From Clostridiales bacterium (GTDB lineage: Bacteria; Bacillota; Clostridia; Oscillospirales; Acutalibacteraceae): 21,126 nucleotides of DNA. Position numbers and translations under genes: made by a program. Below are positions 8,322 to 14,218 of this stretch, in pieces (within the stretch, counting starts at the first letter, position 1; each line of letters begins with the position of its first letter). The DNA is taken from assembly GCA_019415925.1 (NCBI GenBank), contig DXYG01000043.1:1-21126 (forward strand). Direction: 5' to 3'. Below the pieces are notes generated by a model, which had not been told where the DNA came from, searched no databases, and was given only the letters and a program-made list of their open reading frames with translations.

Positions 8322-9071
8322 TTATCTGTTGTCCATTGCTCTGTACATAAGTATTCCTGCGGCGACTGATGCGTTAAGAGAATTGATTTTTCCTTTCATC
8401 GGCAAAGAAACAATCACGTCGCACTTTTCCCTTACAAGGCGTGAAATTCCCTTGCCCTCGTTGCCGATAACAATTGCACACGCACCCGAAAAGTCGCATT
8501 TTCTGTAGTCTGTGCCGTCCATATCTGCGCCGTAAACCCATACGCCTCGCTGTTTAAGCTCGTCAAGCAGGCTTGCAATGTTCGTCACCCTTGCCACACG
8601 CATATATTCAACTGCGCCTGCTGATGCCTTGCCTACGGTGTAGCTCAGGCTTGCGCTGCGGCGCTTTGGTACAATTACGCCGTGAACGCCCGCACATTCG
8701 GCGGTACGGATTATTGCACCGAGGTTGTGCGGATCCTCAACCTCGTCAAGCACAACGATAAACGGAGCTTCACCAAGGCTTTCGGCATATTCAAATATTT
8801 CTTCAACAGTTGAATACTCCTTGACGGCGGCAAAGGCGATAATTCCCTGATGATTTGTGTTGCCTGTGATATAGTCGAGCTTTGTGCGGTCAACCTCTTT
8901 AATCGGGATTTGCTTTTGCTTTGCTTTTGCAAGAATCCCGACAACTGCGCCGCTTTTTTCGCCCCTTGCTACAAGAATTTTATCAATCGGTCTGTTGCTT
9001 CTGACAGCCTCGCTGACGGGGTTTCTGCCCGGAATAACGTCGGATTTAACTTCATTGTTTTTTTCAGTCAT
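8322..9071 (-). CDS. rlmB: TrmH/SpoU-family rRNA 2'-O-methyltransferase (RlmB-like)
   Basis: This is a SPOUT-class methyltransferase that uses S-adenosylmethionine to methylate ribose in RNA; the RlmB type modifies G2251 of 23S rRNA. Visible parts are the substrate-binding N-domain beginning GRNPVSEAV, a short linker, then the SpoU motifs. Motif 1 is DPHNLGAIIRTAECAG (the N and R of NLGxxxRT), motif 2 is CAIVIGNEGKGISR, and motif 3 is LPMKGKINSLNASVAAGIL. The length of about 249 residues is typical. The frame is open to a TTG at 9083, but that codon overlaps the GAGG ribosome binding site; the ATG at 9071 has 6-base spacing and is used. Assignment to RlmB rather than a TrmH paralogue is by length and N-domain. 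An extended -10 promoter lies just upstream. Confidence 0.92.
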   Translation of the reverse strand: MTEKNNEVKSDVIPGRNPVSEAVRSNRPIDKILVARGEKSGAVVGILAKAKQKQIPIKEVDRTKLDYITGNTNHQGIIAFAAVKEYSTVEEIFEYAESLGEAPFIVVLDEVEDPHNLGAIIRTAECAGVHGVIVPKRRSASLSYTVGKASAGAVEYMRVARVTNIASLLDELKQRGVWVYGADMDGTDYRKCDFSGACAIVIGNEGKGISRLVREKCDVIVSLPMKGKINSLNASVAAGILMYRAMDNR

Positions 9072-9108
9072 TTTATACCTCAATGAGAAAATTAGTTTTA
9101 ATTATTAT

Positions 9109-9117
9109 ATTATAACA
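9109..9117 (-). promoter_or_regulatory. Extended -10 promoter element upstream of rlmB
   Basis: On the minus strand TGTTATAAT (TGn + TATAAT) lies 37 bases before the ATG at 9071. No good -35 is visible 16 to 18 bases upstream, which is tolerable for extended -10 promoters. Confidence 0.45.
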
Positions 9118-9158
9118 TAAAATTTAAAAATAATATATACTTATGCGAAAAATAATGT

Positions 9159-9740
9159 CTAAACATAATACATAGCGTCAAGCACAATTGCGCCTGAGTC
9201 TATGTTTTTGGGGATTATTCCGTAAAGTGAGGTTGATCTGTCCTTGAAGATATACATTTTCGGTGGAAACGGCGTAAGGCTGAAATAAAAAGCGACAAAC
9301 AGCATAAACATAAAAAACGCAGGCAGAAAGAGGTTTTCAAGCTTATATTTTGAAAAAACCAGTCTGTATGATAAAAACAGCGACGTGCTTATGCAGAAAA
9401 TTGCCGAGGTGAAATTGATAAGAAAATCATTTTCAAAGCCGAAAAGCGTAAATATCAGGTTCAGCAGAATGTAGGATACTCCAAGATAATAAAGAGAAAT
9501 TATCTTTGCCGTTACAAATTTTCGAAACGGCGAACGGATACAGAGCAGTTCAATCATTCCCCAGATTGCATAGGGAAGAAGCAGAGTTTTTGCCGTTTCC
9601 CATATGCTGTCGTTTACCGAGCCGAACAGCACGCCGATAAGCTCTCTGTTGCAAAGCGAATAGAGATTCTGCATAAATGCCGACAGAATGAGAATGAAAA
9701 ATATTCCGCCTATTTCAAGCTTCATAAGTATTTTTTGCAT
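9159..9740 (-). CDS. DUF6512-like multi-pass membrane protein
   Basis: A 193-residue hydrophobic protein with about six predicted transmembrane helices. The first begins near residue 10 (GGIFFILILSAFM). The sequence LFGSVNDSIWETAK follows the first helix, and PFPPKMYIFKDRSTSLYGI comes after the last helix. This arrangement (a G-hydrophobic first helix, VN-S-WE, then a PP---F-D-----YGI tail) is what I recall of the clostridial DUF6512 family, which has no known function. The ATG at 9740 follows GAGGTG at proper spacing. It lies downstream of spmB on the same strand, but a strong hairpin at 9811-9841 separates them. The family name is from memory and is moderately sure. Confidence 0.65.
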   Translation of the reverse strand: MQKILMKLEIGGIFFILILSAFMQNLYSLCNRELIGVLFGSVNDSIWETAKTLLLPYAIWGMIELLCIRSPFRKFVTAKIISLYYLGVSYILLNLIFTLFGFENDFLINFTSAIFCISTSLFLSYRLVFSKYKLENLFLPAFFMFMLFVAFYFSLTPFPPKMYIFKDRSTSLYGIIPKNIDSGAIVLDAMYYV

Positions 9741-10069
9741 AATGCACCTCGATTTTAGTTTTTGATATACTGCACAATGTGTAAACTGCGAGTTGTGTTA
9801 TAAAATCGAAAAAAGAAATATACAAATGGTATATTTCTTTTCTTTCAACAAAAATGTTGAAAACTATGTTGAAAGTGTTAATAAGGCGTGGGAAGAGTAT
9901 TGAAATTTACAAGAATTTTACAGACTTATTATAAAAATACGTAAATCTGAGGTTTTCCACAACAAAAGACTTGTTAAATTATTATCAAAGTTTGTTTACG
10001 ATTAGTATAAAAAGTGTGTCAATTGAAAATTTTTGCAAATTTCAAAAACTTATTTCAAATTTTTACTTT
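9741..10069. other. 329-base AT-rich gap between the DUF6512-like gene and spmB
   Basis: No protein frame with a ribosome binding site is convincing here; the plus-strand frame from 9971 is a shadow of spmB. The gap holds the terminator at 9811-9841. It also holds three copies of TTTCAACA/TGTTGAAA (9843-9850, 9855-9862, 9867-9874) that can form two mutually exclusive hairpins. A possible plus-strand promoter-like TTTACA...TATAAA pair occurs near 9905-9935, with no gene behind it. A small RNA is possible but unsupported. Confidence 0.5.
9811..9841. terminator. Terminator downstream of spmAB
   Basis: A perfect 13-bp stem (9811-9823 with 9829-9841) with a 5-base loop. The minus-strand copy runs into a T-rich tail ending TTTCGATTTTA; on the plus strand the stem is followed by CTTTC. 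It probably ends the spmA-spmB transcript before the DUF6512-like gene. Confidence 0.7.
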
Positions 10070-10585
10070 TTATGTTATTCCGAAGTAAAGCCTTACCGTA
10101 AGAACGCTCATAACCGCCGCAGTTATGTCTGCGATTATTGCGGCAAACAGCGTGTGGCGGATTTTCTTGACCTTGATACAGCCAAAGTACATTGCGATTG
10201 CATAAAATGTTGTTTCGCTCGAGCCTGCCAGTACAGAGGCAACTCTGCCCGCAAAGCTGTCGGGACCGCACTGCTCGTAAAGTGAAGTCAACAGTGCTGT
10301 TGAGCCGCTTCCCGAAACGGGGCGCAAAAGCACCATAGGCACAATCTCTTTGGGAAAACCGAGGTAATCGGCGGCAGGCTCGATAAAATTGCAGATTGCG
10401 TCAATTGCTCCGCTTGAACGCAGTAAATCCACGGCGAATACGAGTCCGATGATTGTGGGCGCAATGTTGTATAAAATCTGTATTCCCTCTTTTGCGCCTT
10501 TGAGAAAAATATCGAATACGGGAACTCTTTTTATCAGTCCGAAAACTACCACAATGCAGGCGAAAGCTGGCATAACAAATTCCAT
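10070..10585 (-). CDS. spmB: Spore maturation protein B
   Basis: An inner-membrane protein of the nucleoside-recognition (Gate) family, 171 residues with about four or five hydrophobic helices. Signature stretches are FLKGAKEGIQILYNIAPTIIG, LRPVSGSGSTALLT and GSSETTFYAIAMYFG, as in SpmB and in the Gate proteins. In Bacillus, SpmA and SpmB are needed for full dehydration and heat resistance of the spore core. The ATG lies 4 bases beyond the spmA stop, so the two genes are co-transcribed and likely translationally coupled; the ribosome binding site (AGAGAGA) is weak on its own. The length and C-terminus are normal. This suggests an organism with, or descended from one with, an endospore programme. 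Confidence 0.93.
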   Translation of the reverse strand: MEFVMPAFACIVVVFGLIKRVPVFDIFLKGAKEGIQILYNIAPTIIGLVFAVDLLRSSGAIDAICNFIEPAADYLGFPKEIVPMVLLRPVSGSGSTALLTSLYEQCGPDSFAGRVASVLAGSSETTFYAIAMYFGCIKVKKIRHTLFAAIIADITAAVMSVLTVRLYFGIT

Positions 10586-10589
10586 TTGT

Positions 10590-11177
10590 TTATCTCTCTT
10601 TTCTCATTACACAGTTGAGCGTGCAGGCGCAGATTAAGGCGGCGGCGAGTGCACAGGCTGAGGAAATCCATACGGGCACTATAATTTCAAACGGTGCGCT
10701 GCTCCCGTAAGACTGGCGCAGAGATGCGAGCGTTGTGGGCAAAAGCTGAAGAGATGCGGTGTTCATTACAACGAATATTACCATTTCATTACTTGCAGTG
10801 TCGGCTTTGTTGTTGAGCGTATGTAACTGCTCCATTGCTTTAAGTCCGAACGGAGTAGCGGCGTTGCCGAGTCCGAGCAGGTTTGCGCTTATGTTCATTG
10901 AAATGCTTTTAAAAGCGTCGCTGTCTTTGTCAAGATTGGGAAACATAGGTCGCAGCAGAGGTGAAAAGACTTTTGCAAAAACGGAAGTCAGACCGCTTTC
11001 GACGGCAATCTTCATAATTCCTGTCCAAAGACAGATTATGCCTGCCATTGTAATAATTAACTCTATTGACGAAGCGCCGCTGTCAACAAGTGCTTTCGAC
11101 AAATCCTCTGTGTTTCCGAGAAAAACCGAGCAGATAATGCTTATTATTACAAGTCCGCTCCATACATAATTCAGCAT
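10590..11177 (-). CDS. spmA: Spore maturation protein A
   Basis: A 195-residue multi-pass membrane protein of the Gate/nucleoside-recognition family, partner of SpmB. Diagnostic stretches are MLNYVWSGLVIISI at the start, GIICLWTGIMKIAVESGL, the NISANLLGLGNAATPFGLKAM block and VMNTASLQLLPTTLASLR. In sporulating Firmicutes it acts in spore core dehydration; the exact transported molecule is not known. The ATG is preceded by AAAGAGGAG at ideal spacing. It heads a two-gene unit with spmB and is transcribed divergently from the AbrB-like gene. The shared upstream region contains overlapping promoters and a GTTTACAA direct repeat. Confidence 0.94.
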   Translation of the reverse strand: MLNYVWSGLVIISIICSVFLGNTEDLSKALVDSGASSIELIITMAGIICLWTGIMKIAVESGLTSVFAKVFSPLLRPMFPNLDKDSDAFKSISMNISANLLGLGNAATPFGLKAMEQLHTLNNKADTASNEMVIFVVMNTASLQLLPTTLASLRQSYGSSAPFEIIVPVWISSACALAAALICACTLNCVMRKER

Positions 11178-11226
11178 AAAAACTCCTCTTTTGACAAGTT
11201 GTTGCCTTTTATTTAAAAATTACAAA

Positions 11227-11246
11227 GTTTACAAAATTGTTTACAA
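11227..11246. repeat. GTTTACAA direct repeat at the spmA promoter
   Basis: GTTTACAA occurs at 11227-11234 and 11239-11246, start to start 12 bases apart. The second copy overlaps the predicted spmA -10 box, so this could be an operator. No known regulator is assigned. Confidence 0.4.
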
Positions 11247-11271
11247 TAAAATCAACGGGATTTATTGACAA
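11243..11271 (-). promoter_or_regulatory. Candidate promoter of spmAB
   Basis: On the minus strand, TTGTCA (11266-11271) and TATTGT (11243-11248) are separated by 17 bases. The -35 overlaps, on the opposite strand, the -35 of the abrB promoter. A further TTGTCAAAA just before the ribosome binding site is loosely like a Spo0A box but is only a partial match. Confidence 0.45.
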
Positions 11272-11293
11272 ATTAGGTAATAAATGGTAAAAT
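11265..11293 (+). promoter_or_regulatory. Sigma-A promoter of the AbrB-like gene
   Basis: A perfect TTGACA (11265-11270), 17 bases, then TAAAAT (11288-11293) preceded by TGG (extended -10). The start point near 11300 leaves about 26 bases before the ATG at 11326. It also shows that the in-frame ATG at 11284 lies inside the promoter and cannot be the start. Confidence 0.75.
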
Positions 11294-11325
11294 ATATACA
11301 AATATTAGTGAACAGGATGGGGTAT

Positions 11326-11562
11326 ATGATTTACACTAATTTCAGAGAAATTGACAAAGCCGGTCGAATCGTAATTTCAAAGGATATAAGAAAGCACCTC
11401 AATATTAACGCAGGCGACATTCTTCATATTGAAGCAGACGATAACTGTATCTTTATCAGAAAAGCAGAAAGCAAATGCGTGTTCTGCAACTCGCTTGAAA
11501 GCTTAAAAGAATTTCAGGGAAAGCATATTTGTTCTTCCTGCCTTGAAAAACTCAAGGACTGA
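11326..11562 (+). CDS. AbrB/SpoVT-type transcriptional regulator with Cys4 tail
   Basis: A 78-residue protein. Residues 1-46 form an AbrB-type swapped-hairpin DNA-binding domain, with FREIDKAGRIVISKDIRKHLN, then the AGD turn and a closing IFIRK strand. Residues 51-72 carry CVFC (C51, C54) and CSSC (C69, C72), a likely small zinc ribbon found on many clostridial AbrB homologues. Such proteins dimerise and usually act as transition-state or sporulation regulators, often controlling their own gene. The frame is open to an ATG at 11284, but that codon lies within the promoter; the ATG at 11326 has an AGGATGGGG site and starts the domain correctly. It is divergent from spmAB and precedes the phosphopantetheinyl transferase. 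The target genes are unknown. Confidence 0.9.
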   Translation: MIYTNFREIDKAGRIVISKDIRKHLNINAGDILHIEADDNCIFIRKAESKCVFCNSLESLKEFQGKHICSSCLEKLKD

Positions 11563-11567
11563 ATTGC

Positions 11568-11585
11568 TATACTATATATAGTATA
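11568..11585. repeat. 18-bp perfect palindrome after the AbrB-like gene
   Basis: TATACTATATATAGTATA reads the same on both strands and starts 6 bases after the abrB stop codon. It could be an operator for the next gene or just AT-rich sequence. Its perfect 9-bp arms make it worth recording. Confidence 0.45.
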
Positions 11586-11591
11586 AAATGA

Positions 11592-11622
11592 CCGCAAATA
11601 TGAATAATTCATAGCGTTGCGG
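11592..11622 (+). other. Two-tier hairpin before the phosphopantetheinyl transferase gene
   Basis: Outer stem CCGCAA/TTGCGG (11592-11597 with 11617-11622) encloses an inner stem TATGAA/TTCATA (11599-11604 with 11608-11613, 3-base loop). No U-run follows, so it is not a normal terminator. It ends 8 bases before the AGGGG site. Confidence 0.45.
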
Positions 11623-11645
11623 CTTAAACAGGGGTGACAATTCGG

Positions 11646-12251
11646 GTGAAGGTTTTTCTTGCAGATATTGGCAATGTCAGCTTGGAGTATGCACAACTGC
11701 TTGATAATGAGCGCAGAAAAAGGACAGAACGCTACAGGCTTGCTGACGATAAAAAGCGCTGTATTCTTGCAGGACTTATGACAAGGCACTTTCTCGGTAA
11801 TGCAGAAATTCTCAAAAGCGAGTATGGAAAGCCGTTTTTGTCAGACGGACGCTTTTTTAACATTTCCCACAGCGGAAAATACGTGCTTTTTGCACTTTCC
11901 GACTGCGAAATCGGCTGTGACATTGAACAGTTTCACTATGTGAACGCATTAAGAACAGGGCGGACTGTTTTTACCGACGATGAAATGAATTTGCTTTTGG
12001 CAAGTGCCGACAGGCTCGGTACGTTTTTTAATTTGTGGACAAAAAAAGAAAGCCTGCTCAAGTGTATGGGCGAGGGCTTTCACAGGAGTGCAAAGTCGGT
12101 TGACGTGCGTTCTGATGTTTTTGAAGAAAAAGACAAAAGCTACTTTATGAAAACGATGAATTTTTCCGATTACACCGTTTCCGTTTGCTCCGTAAAAAAT
12201 GATTTCCCGAATACTATTGAGTTTATCGGGACAGAGGAGCTTGTACTTTAA
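11646..12251 (+). CDS. Sfp-type 4'-phosphopantetheinyl transferase
   Basis: Transfers the phosphopantetheine arm from coenzyme A to a serine of carrier proteins. The Sfp-family motifs are clear in order: a short GKP block (YGKPFLS), FNISHSGKYV (about 71-80), the metal-binding GCDIE (Asp92, Glu94), and WTKKESLLKCMGEG with Trp131, Lys134, Glu135 and Lys139. The length of about 201 residues is normal for the shorter, single-chain type. The frame is open to a GTG at 11634, but that codon sits in the AGGGG site. The GTG at 11646 gives 11-base spacing and the usual MKVF start. The gene converges on acpP, a likely substrate. Whether it replaces AcpS or serves secondary metabolism cannot be told from this window. 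Confidence 0.92.
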   Translation: MKVFLADIGNVSLEYAQLLDNERRKRTERYRLADDKKRCILAGLMTRHFLGNAEILKSEYGKPFLSDGRFFNISHSGKYVLFALSDCEIGCDIEQFHYVNALRTGRTVFTDDEMNLLLASADRLGTFFNLWTKKESLLKCMGEGFHRSAKSVDVRSDVFEEKDKSYFMKTMNFSDYTVSVCSVKNDFPNTIEFIGTEELVL

Positions 12252-12277
12252 TAGCTTTAATAATAGTATAAAGAAAA

Positions 12278-12307
12278 AAGGTCGGGTGCTAATTGCCGCC
12301 CGACCTT
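12278..12307. terminator. Terminator between the transferase gene and acpP
   Basis: A 9-bp stem (AAGGTCGGG 12278-12286 over CCCGACCTT 12299-12307) with a 12-base loop that can partly pair. Read from acpP it is followed by TTTTCTTTATA, a good terminator. Read on the plus strand the T-run comes later (12317-12323), so it probably serves both convergent genes. Confidence 0.8.
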
Positions 12308-12326
12308 AATTTGCAATTTTTTTAAA

Positions 12327-12554
12327 TTATGAGTTAGCTTCGATGTAAGAAACAAGAGCGCCTACAGTCTTGATGTTTTCGATTTCCTCATCGGGAACTT
12401 CTACATCAAACTCATCTTCAATTGACATAAGTAAATCTACAACGTCAAGTGAGTCAGCACCGAGGTCTTCCTGCAAATCTGTATCTGCAGTAATTTTATC
12501 CTCTTCAACGTCAAACTGCTCGGCAAGGATTGCCTTAACTTTCTCTAATACCAT
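12327..12554 (-). CDS. acpP: Acyl carrier protein
   Basis: A 75-residue acidic carrier protein of type II fatty acid synthesis. The attachment site is LGADSLDVVDL with Ser35, which receives phosphopantetheine. The four-helix pattern is complete (MVLEKVKAILAEQFDV, the DSLDVVDLL helix, DEEIENIKTVGALVSYIEAN). The ATG follows GGGAGGAA at 8 bases. It is transcribed alone from a divergent promoter shared with aroE and ends at the hairpin next to the phosphopantetheinyl transferase. It is outside a fab cluster, which is not unusual in Clostridia. The leader is about 110 bases long and has two hairpins. Confidence 0.97.
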   Translation of the reverse strand: MVLEKVKAILAEQFDVEEDKITADTDLQEDLGADSLDVVDLLMSIEDEFDVEVPDEEIENIKTVGALVSYIEANS

Positions 12555-12583
12555 TAGTAATTCCTCCCATTAAAAATTATTAC

Positions 12584-12658
12584 GTGCTTTTGTTTCTAAT
12601 TATGGACAAAAGCACATATTTTATGCTACAATGGTGTGAAAGCAAATTTTGGTTTGCT
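12584..12658 (-). promoter_or_regulatory. Two hairpins in the acpP leader
   Basis: A perfect 9-bp stem GTGCTTTTG/CAAAAGCAC (12584-12592 with 12607-12615, 14-base loop) and a 6-bp stem AGCAAA/TTTGCT (12641-12646 with 12653-12658). Both lie between the predicted promoter and the ribosome binding site. They could affect transcript stability or bind a regulator. I recognise no known riboswitch or FapR site. Confidence 0.45.
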
Positions 12659-12670
12659 CTACATTCAATA

Positions 12671-12699
12671 ATATTATTGATAAATTACCGCTTTGTCAA
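12671..12699 (-). promoter_or_regulatory. acpP promoter with overlapping palindrome
   Basis: On the minus strand a perfect TTGACA (12694-12699), 17 bases, then TAATAT (12671-12676). A 16-bp perfect palindrome, TCAATAATATTATTGA (12665-12680), covers the -10 box and could be an operator. A second weaker option (TTGCTT, 16 bases, TAAAAT) lies closer to the gene. Confidence 0.6.
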
Positions 12700-12721
12700 T
12701 ATCTATTTTGAAATTTATAAA
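12693..12721 (+). promoter_or_regulatory. Candidate promoter of the aro cluster (aroE)
   Basis: On the plus strand TTGTCA (12693-12698), 17 bases, TATAAA (12716-12721). The -35 is the reverse-complement overlap of the acpP -35. The region is very AT-rich, so other start points are possible. Confidence 0.45.
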
Positions 12722-12730
12722 AAAATTCTT

Positions 12731-12771
12731 AAATTTGCATAAATAATTCTCATTGTTATGAAATTTGCATA
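12731..12771. repeat. AAATTTGCATA direct repeat in the aroE leader
   Basis: The 11-mer occurs at 12731-12741 and 12761-12771, exactly 30 bases apart (close to three helical turns), just downstream of the predicted start point. It is a candidate binding site for a regulator of the aromatic pathway. Confidence 0.45.
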
Positions 12772-12802
12772 GGTAAAAATATGAAATTCGGAGGAAAAAG
12801 TT

Positions 12803-13645
12803 ATGAGTATTAAAAAATTTGCAGTAATCGGTCACCCAATCGGACATACAATGTCACCGTTTATACATAACAGGCTTTTTAAACTTTCGGGAATTGAAGC
12901 GGAGTACACAAAGCTGGATATTGCTCCCGAAAATCTCGCTGACGAGTACAACAAAGTATTGTCAAAGCTTGACGGATACAACATTACAATACCTCATAAA
13001 CAGAATATTATTCCGCTTATTGATGAAATTGACGAAAAAGCGAAAATGTACGGCAGTGTAAACACCGTAGCAAATATTGACGGTGTTGCAAAGGGCTACA
13101 CAACCGACCCGGACGGCTTTTTAAAGGCTCTTGACGCAGCAGGAATCACCCTTGACGGACGTGTTGTAATTCTCGGCTGCGGCGGAGTTGCACGTACAAT
13201 GGCTTATGAGGTTGTGCTTAAAGGACTTCCTCTGCTTTTTGCAGTCAGAAAAGATGACGTTGAGATTGCTAAATCACTTTGCAATGAAATTGAAAACACC
13301 GTCAAAGATGCAAAGGTAAGATTATGCCTTATTGACGAGCTTTCGGGTGATATTGACGTGCTTGTAAACGCAACACCGATCGGTATGTTCCCAAAGGTTG
13401 ACGTTCAGCCTGTTTCCGATTCCGTTATCAACAGGTGCGCAAGCGTGTTTGACGCAGTCTACAATCCGCTTGAAACCGTGCTTATTAAAAAGGCGCTTGC
13501 AAACGGAGCTAAGGCAGTCGGCGGAATGTCAATGCTTGTGTGGCAGGCAGTAGTCGCTCACGAAAAATGGGACGGCTCGGTTTATGATAAGGACGATATT
13601 GCAAAGCTCTGCATTGATTCGGCAGAGGAGCTTAAAAACAGATAA
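12803..13645 (+). CDS. aroE: Shikimate dehydrogenase
   Basis: NADP-dependent reduction of 3-dehydroshikimate to shikimate. The 280-residue protein has the substrate-binding N-domain with IGHPIGHTMSPFIHN (the SxS-type site), NITIPHKQNIIP with the catalytic Lys in HK, and TTDPDGFLKAL (Asp site). The Rossmann domain has ILGCGGVARTMAYE, and NATPIGMFP and GGMSMLVWQA come near the end. The ATG follows GGAGGAAAAA. It is the first gene of the aromatic cluster and lies 12 bases before aroK, so the two are co-transcribed. It is the step directly before the shikimate kinase encoded next. Confidence 0.96.
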   Translation: MSIKKFAVIGHPIGHTMSPFIHNRLFKLSGIEAEYTKLDIAPENLADEYNKVLSKLDGYNITIPHKQNIIPLIDEIDEKAKMYGSVNTVANIDGVAKGYTTDPDGFLKALDAAGITLDGRVVILGCGGVARTMAYEVVLKGLPLLFAVRKDDVEIAKSLCNEIENTVKDAKVRLCLIDELSGDIDVLVNATPIGMFPKVDVQPVSDSVINRCASVFDAVYNPLETVLIKKALANGAKAVGGMSMLVWQAVVAHEKWDGSVYDKDDIAKLCIDSAEELKNR

Positions 13646-13657
13646 CAGGGGTAGAAG

Positions 13658-14170
13658 ATGGATAATATAGTATTGTGCGGTTTTATGGGTTGCGGAAAGT
13701 CAACCGTAGGCAGAAATATCGCACGTAAAACAGGCAAAAAGTTTCTCGATATGGACTCGTACATTGAGAAAAAGGCAGGAATGACCGTTTCGGAAATTTT
13801 TGATAAATACGGCGAAAGTACATTCCGTGATATGGAGCACGAGGCTTGCAAAGAGCTTTCCGAGATGAAAGACCTCATAATTGCATCGGGCGGCGGAGCG
13901 TTTACGTTTGAGCGCAATGTCGAAGTATTTAAAGGGAAAGATACAATCGTACTTCTTGACGTGCCGCTTGGTGTTATAAAGTACAGACTCCGCAACGACA
14001 AAACAAGACCTCTTTTGCAAAGACCCGACAGGGATAAGGCGATGCAGGAGCTGTATGACAAGAGGCTTCCGATTTACACAAGTGCCGCAGATATCATAGT
14101 TTCGGGCAAGAATACCCCGATTAAAACTGCATTTTCGGTAATAGATGCAGTAAGCGAGTATAAAAAATAA
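13658..14170 (+). CDS. aroK: Shikimate kinase
   Basis: ATP-dependent phosphorylation of shikimate at the 3-position. The 170-residue P-loop kinase shows Walker A GFMGCGKST at residues 7-15, the substrate-binding FLDMDSYIE (Asp), the FRDMEHEA segment with its conserved Arg, the GGG Walker B-type strand (IIASGGGA), and the lid RNDKTRPLLQ with a catalytic Arg. The start has only a weak GGGG-type ribosome binding site, so coupling to aroE, 12 bases upstream, is likely. Downstream is not the next aro gene but a 254-base gap with a promoter and a MITE-like element. Confidence 0.96.
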   Translation: MDNIVLCGFMGCGKSTVGRNIARKTGKKFLDMDSYIEKKAGMTVSEIFDKYGESTFRDMEHEACKELSEMKDLIIASGGGAFTFERNVEVFKGKDTIVLLDVPLGVIKYRLRNDKTRPLLQRPDRDKAMQELYDKRLPIYTSAADIIVSGKNTPIKTAFSVIDAVSEYKK

Positions 14171-14178
14171 AATAACTA

Positions 14179-14207
14179 TTGATTATAGCGCTTTAAAGTG
14201 GTAAAAT
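14179..14207 (+). promoter_or_regulatory. Internal promoter of the aroF half of the aro cluster
   Basis: TTGATT (14179-14184), 17 bases, TAAAAT (14202-14207), preceded by TGG to form an extended -10. The predicted start is near 14214, five bases before the left end of the MITE-like element, which would thus occupy the leader of the aroF transcript. Confidence 0.6.
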
Positions 14208-14218
14208 ATACTATTATA

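Noticed and set aside
9951..9965. TTTTCCACA near 9954 as a DnaA box
   Set aside because: It is a single one-mismatch copy with no cluster of boxes and no dnaA or dnaN nearby, so there is no case for an origin.
9971..10285. Plus-strand 104-codon frame with several Cys residues
   Set aside because: Most of it is antisense to spmB, it has no ribosome binding site and the Cys pattern is not a recognisable zinc finger.
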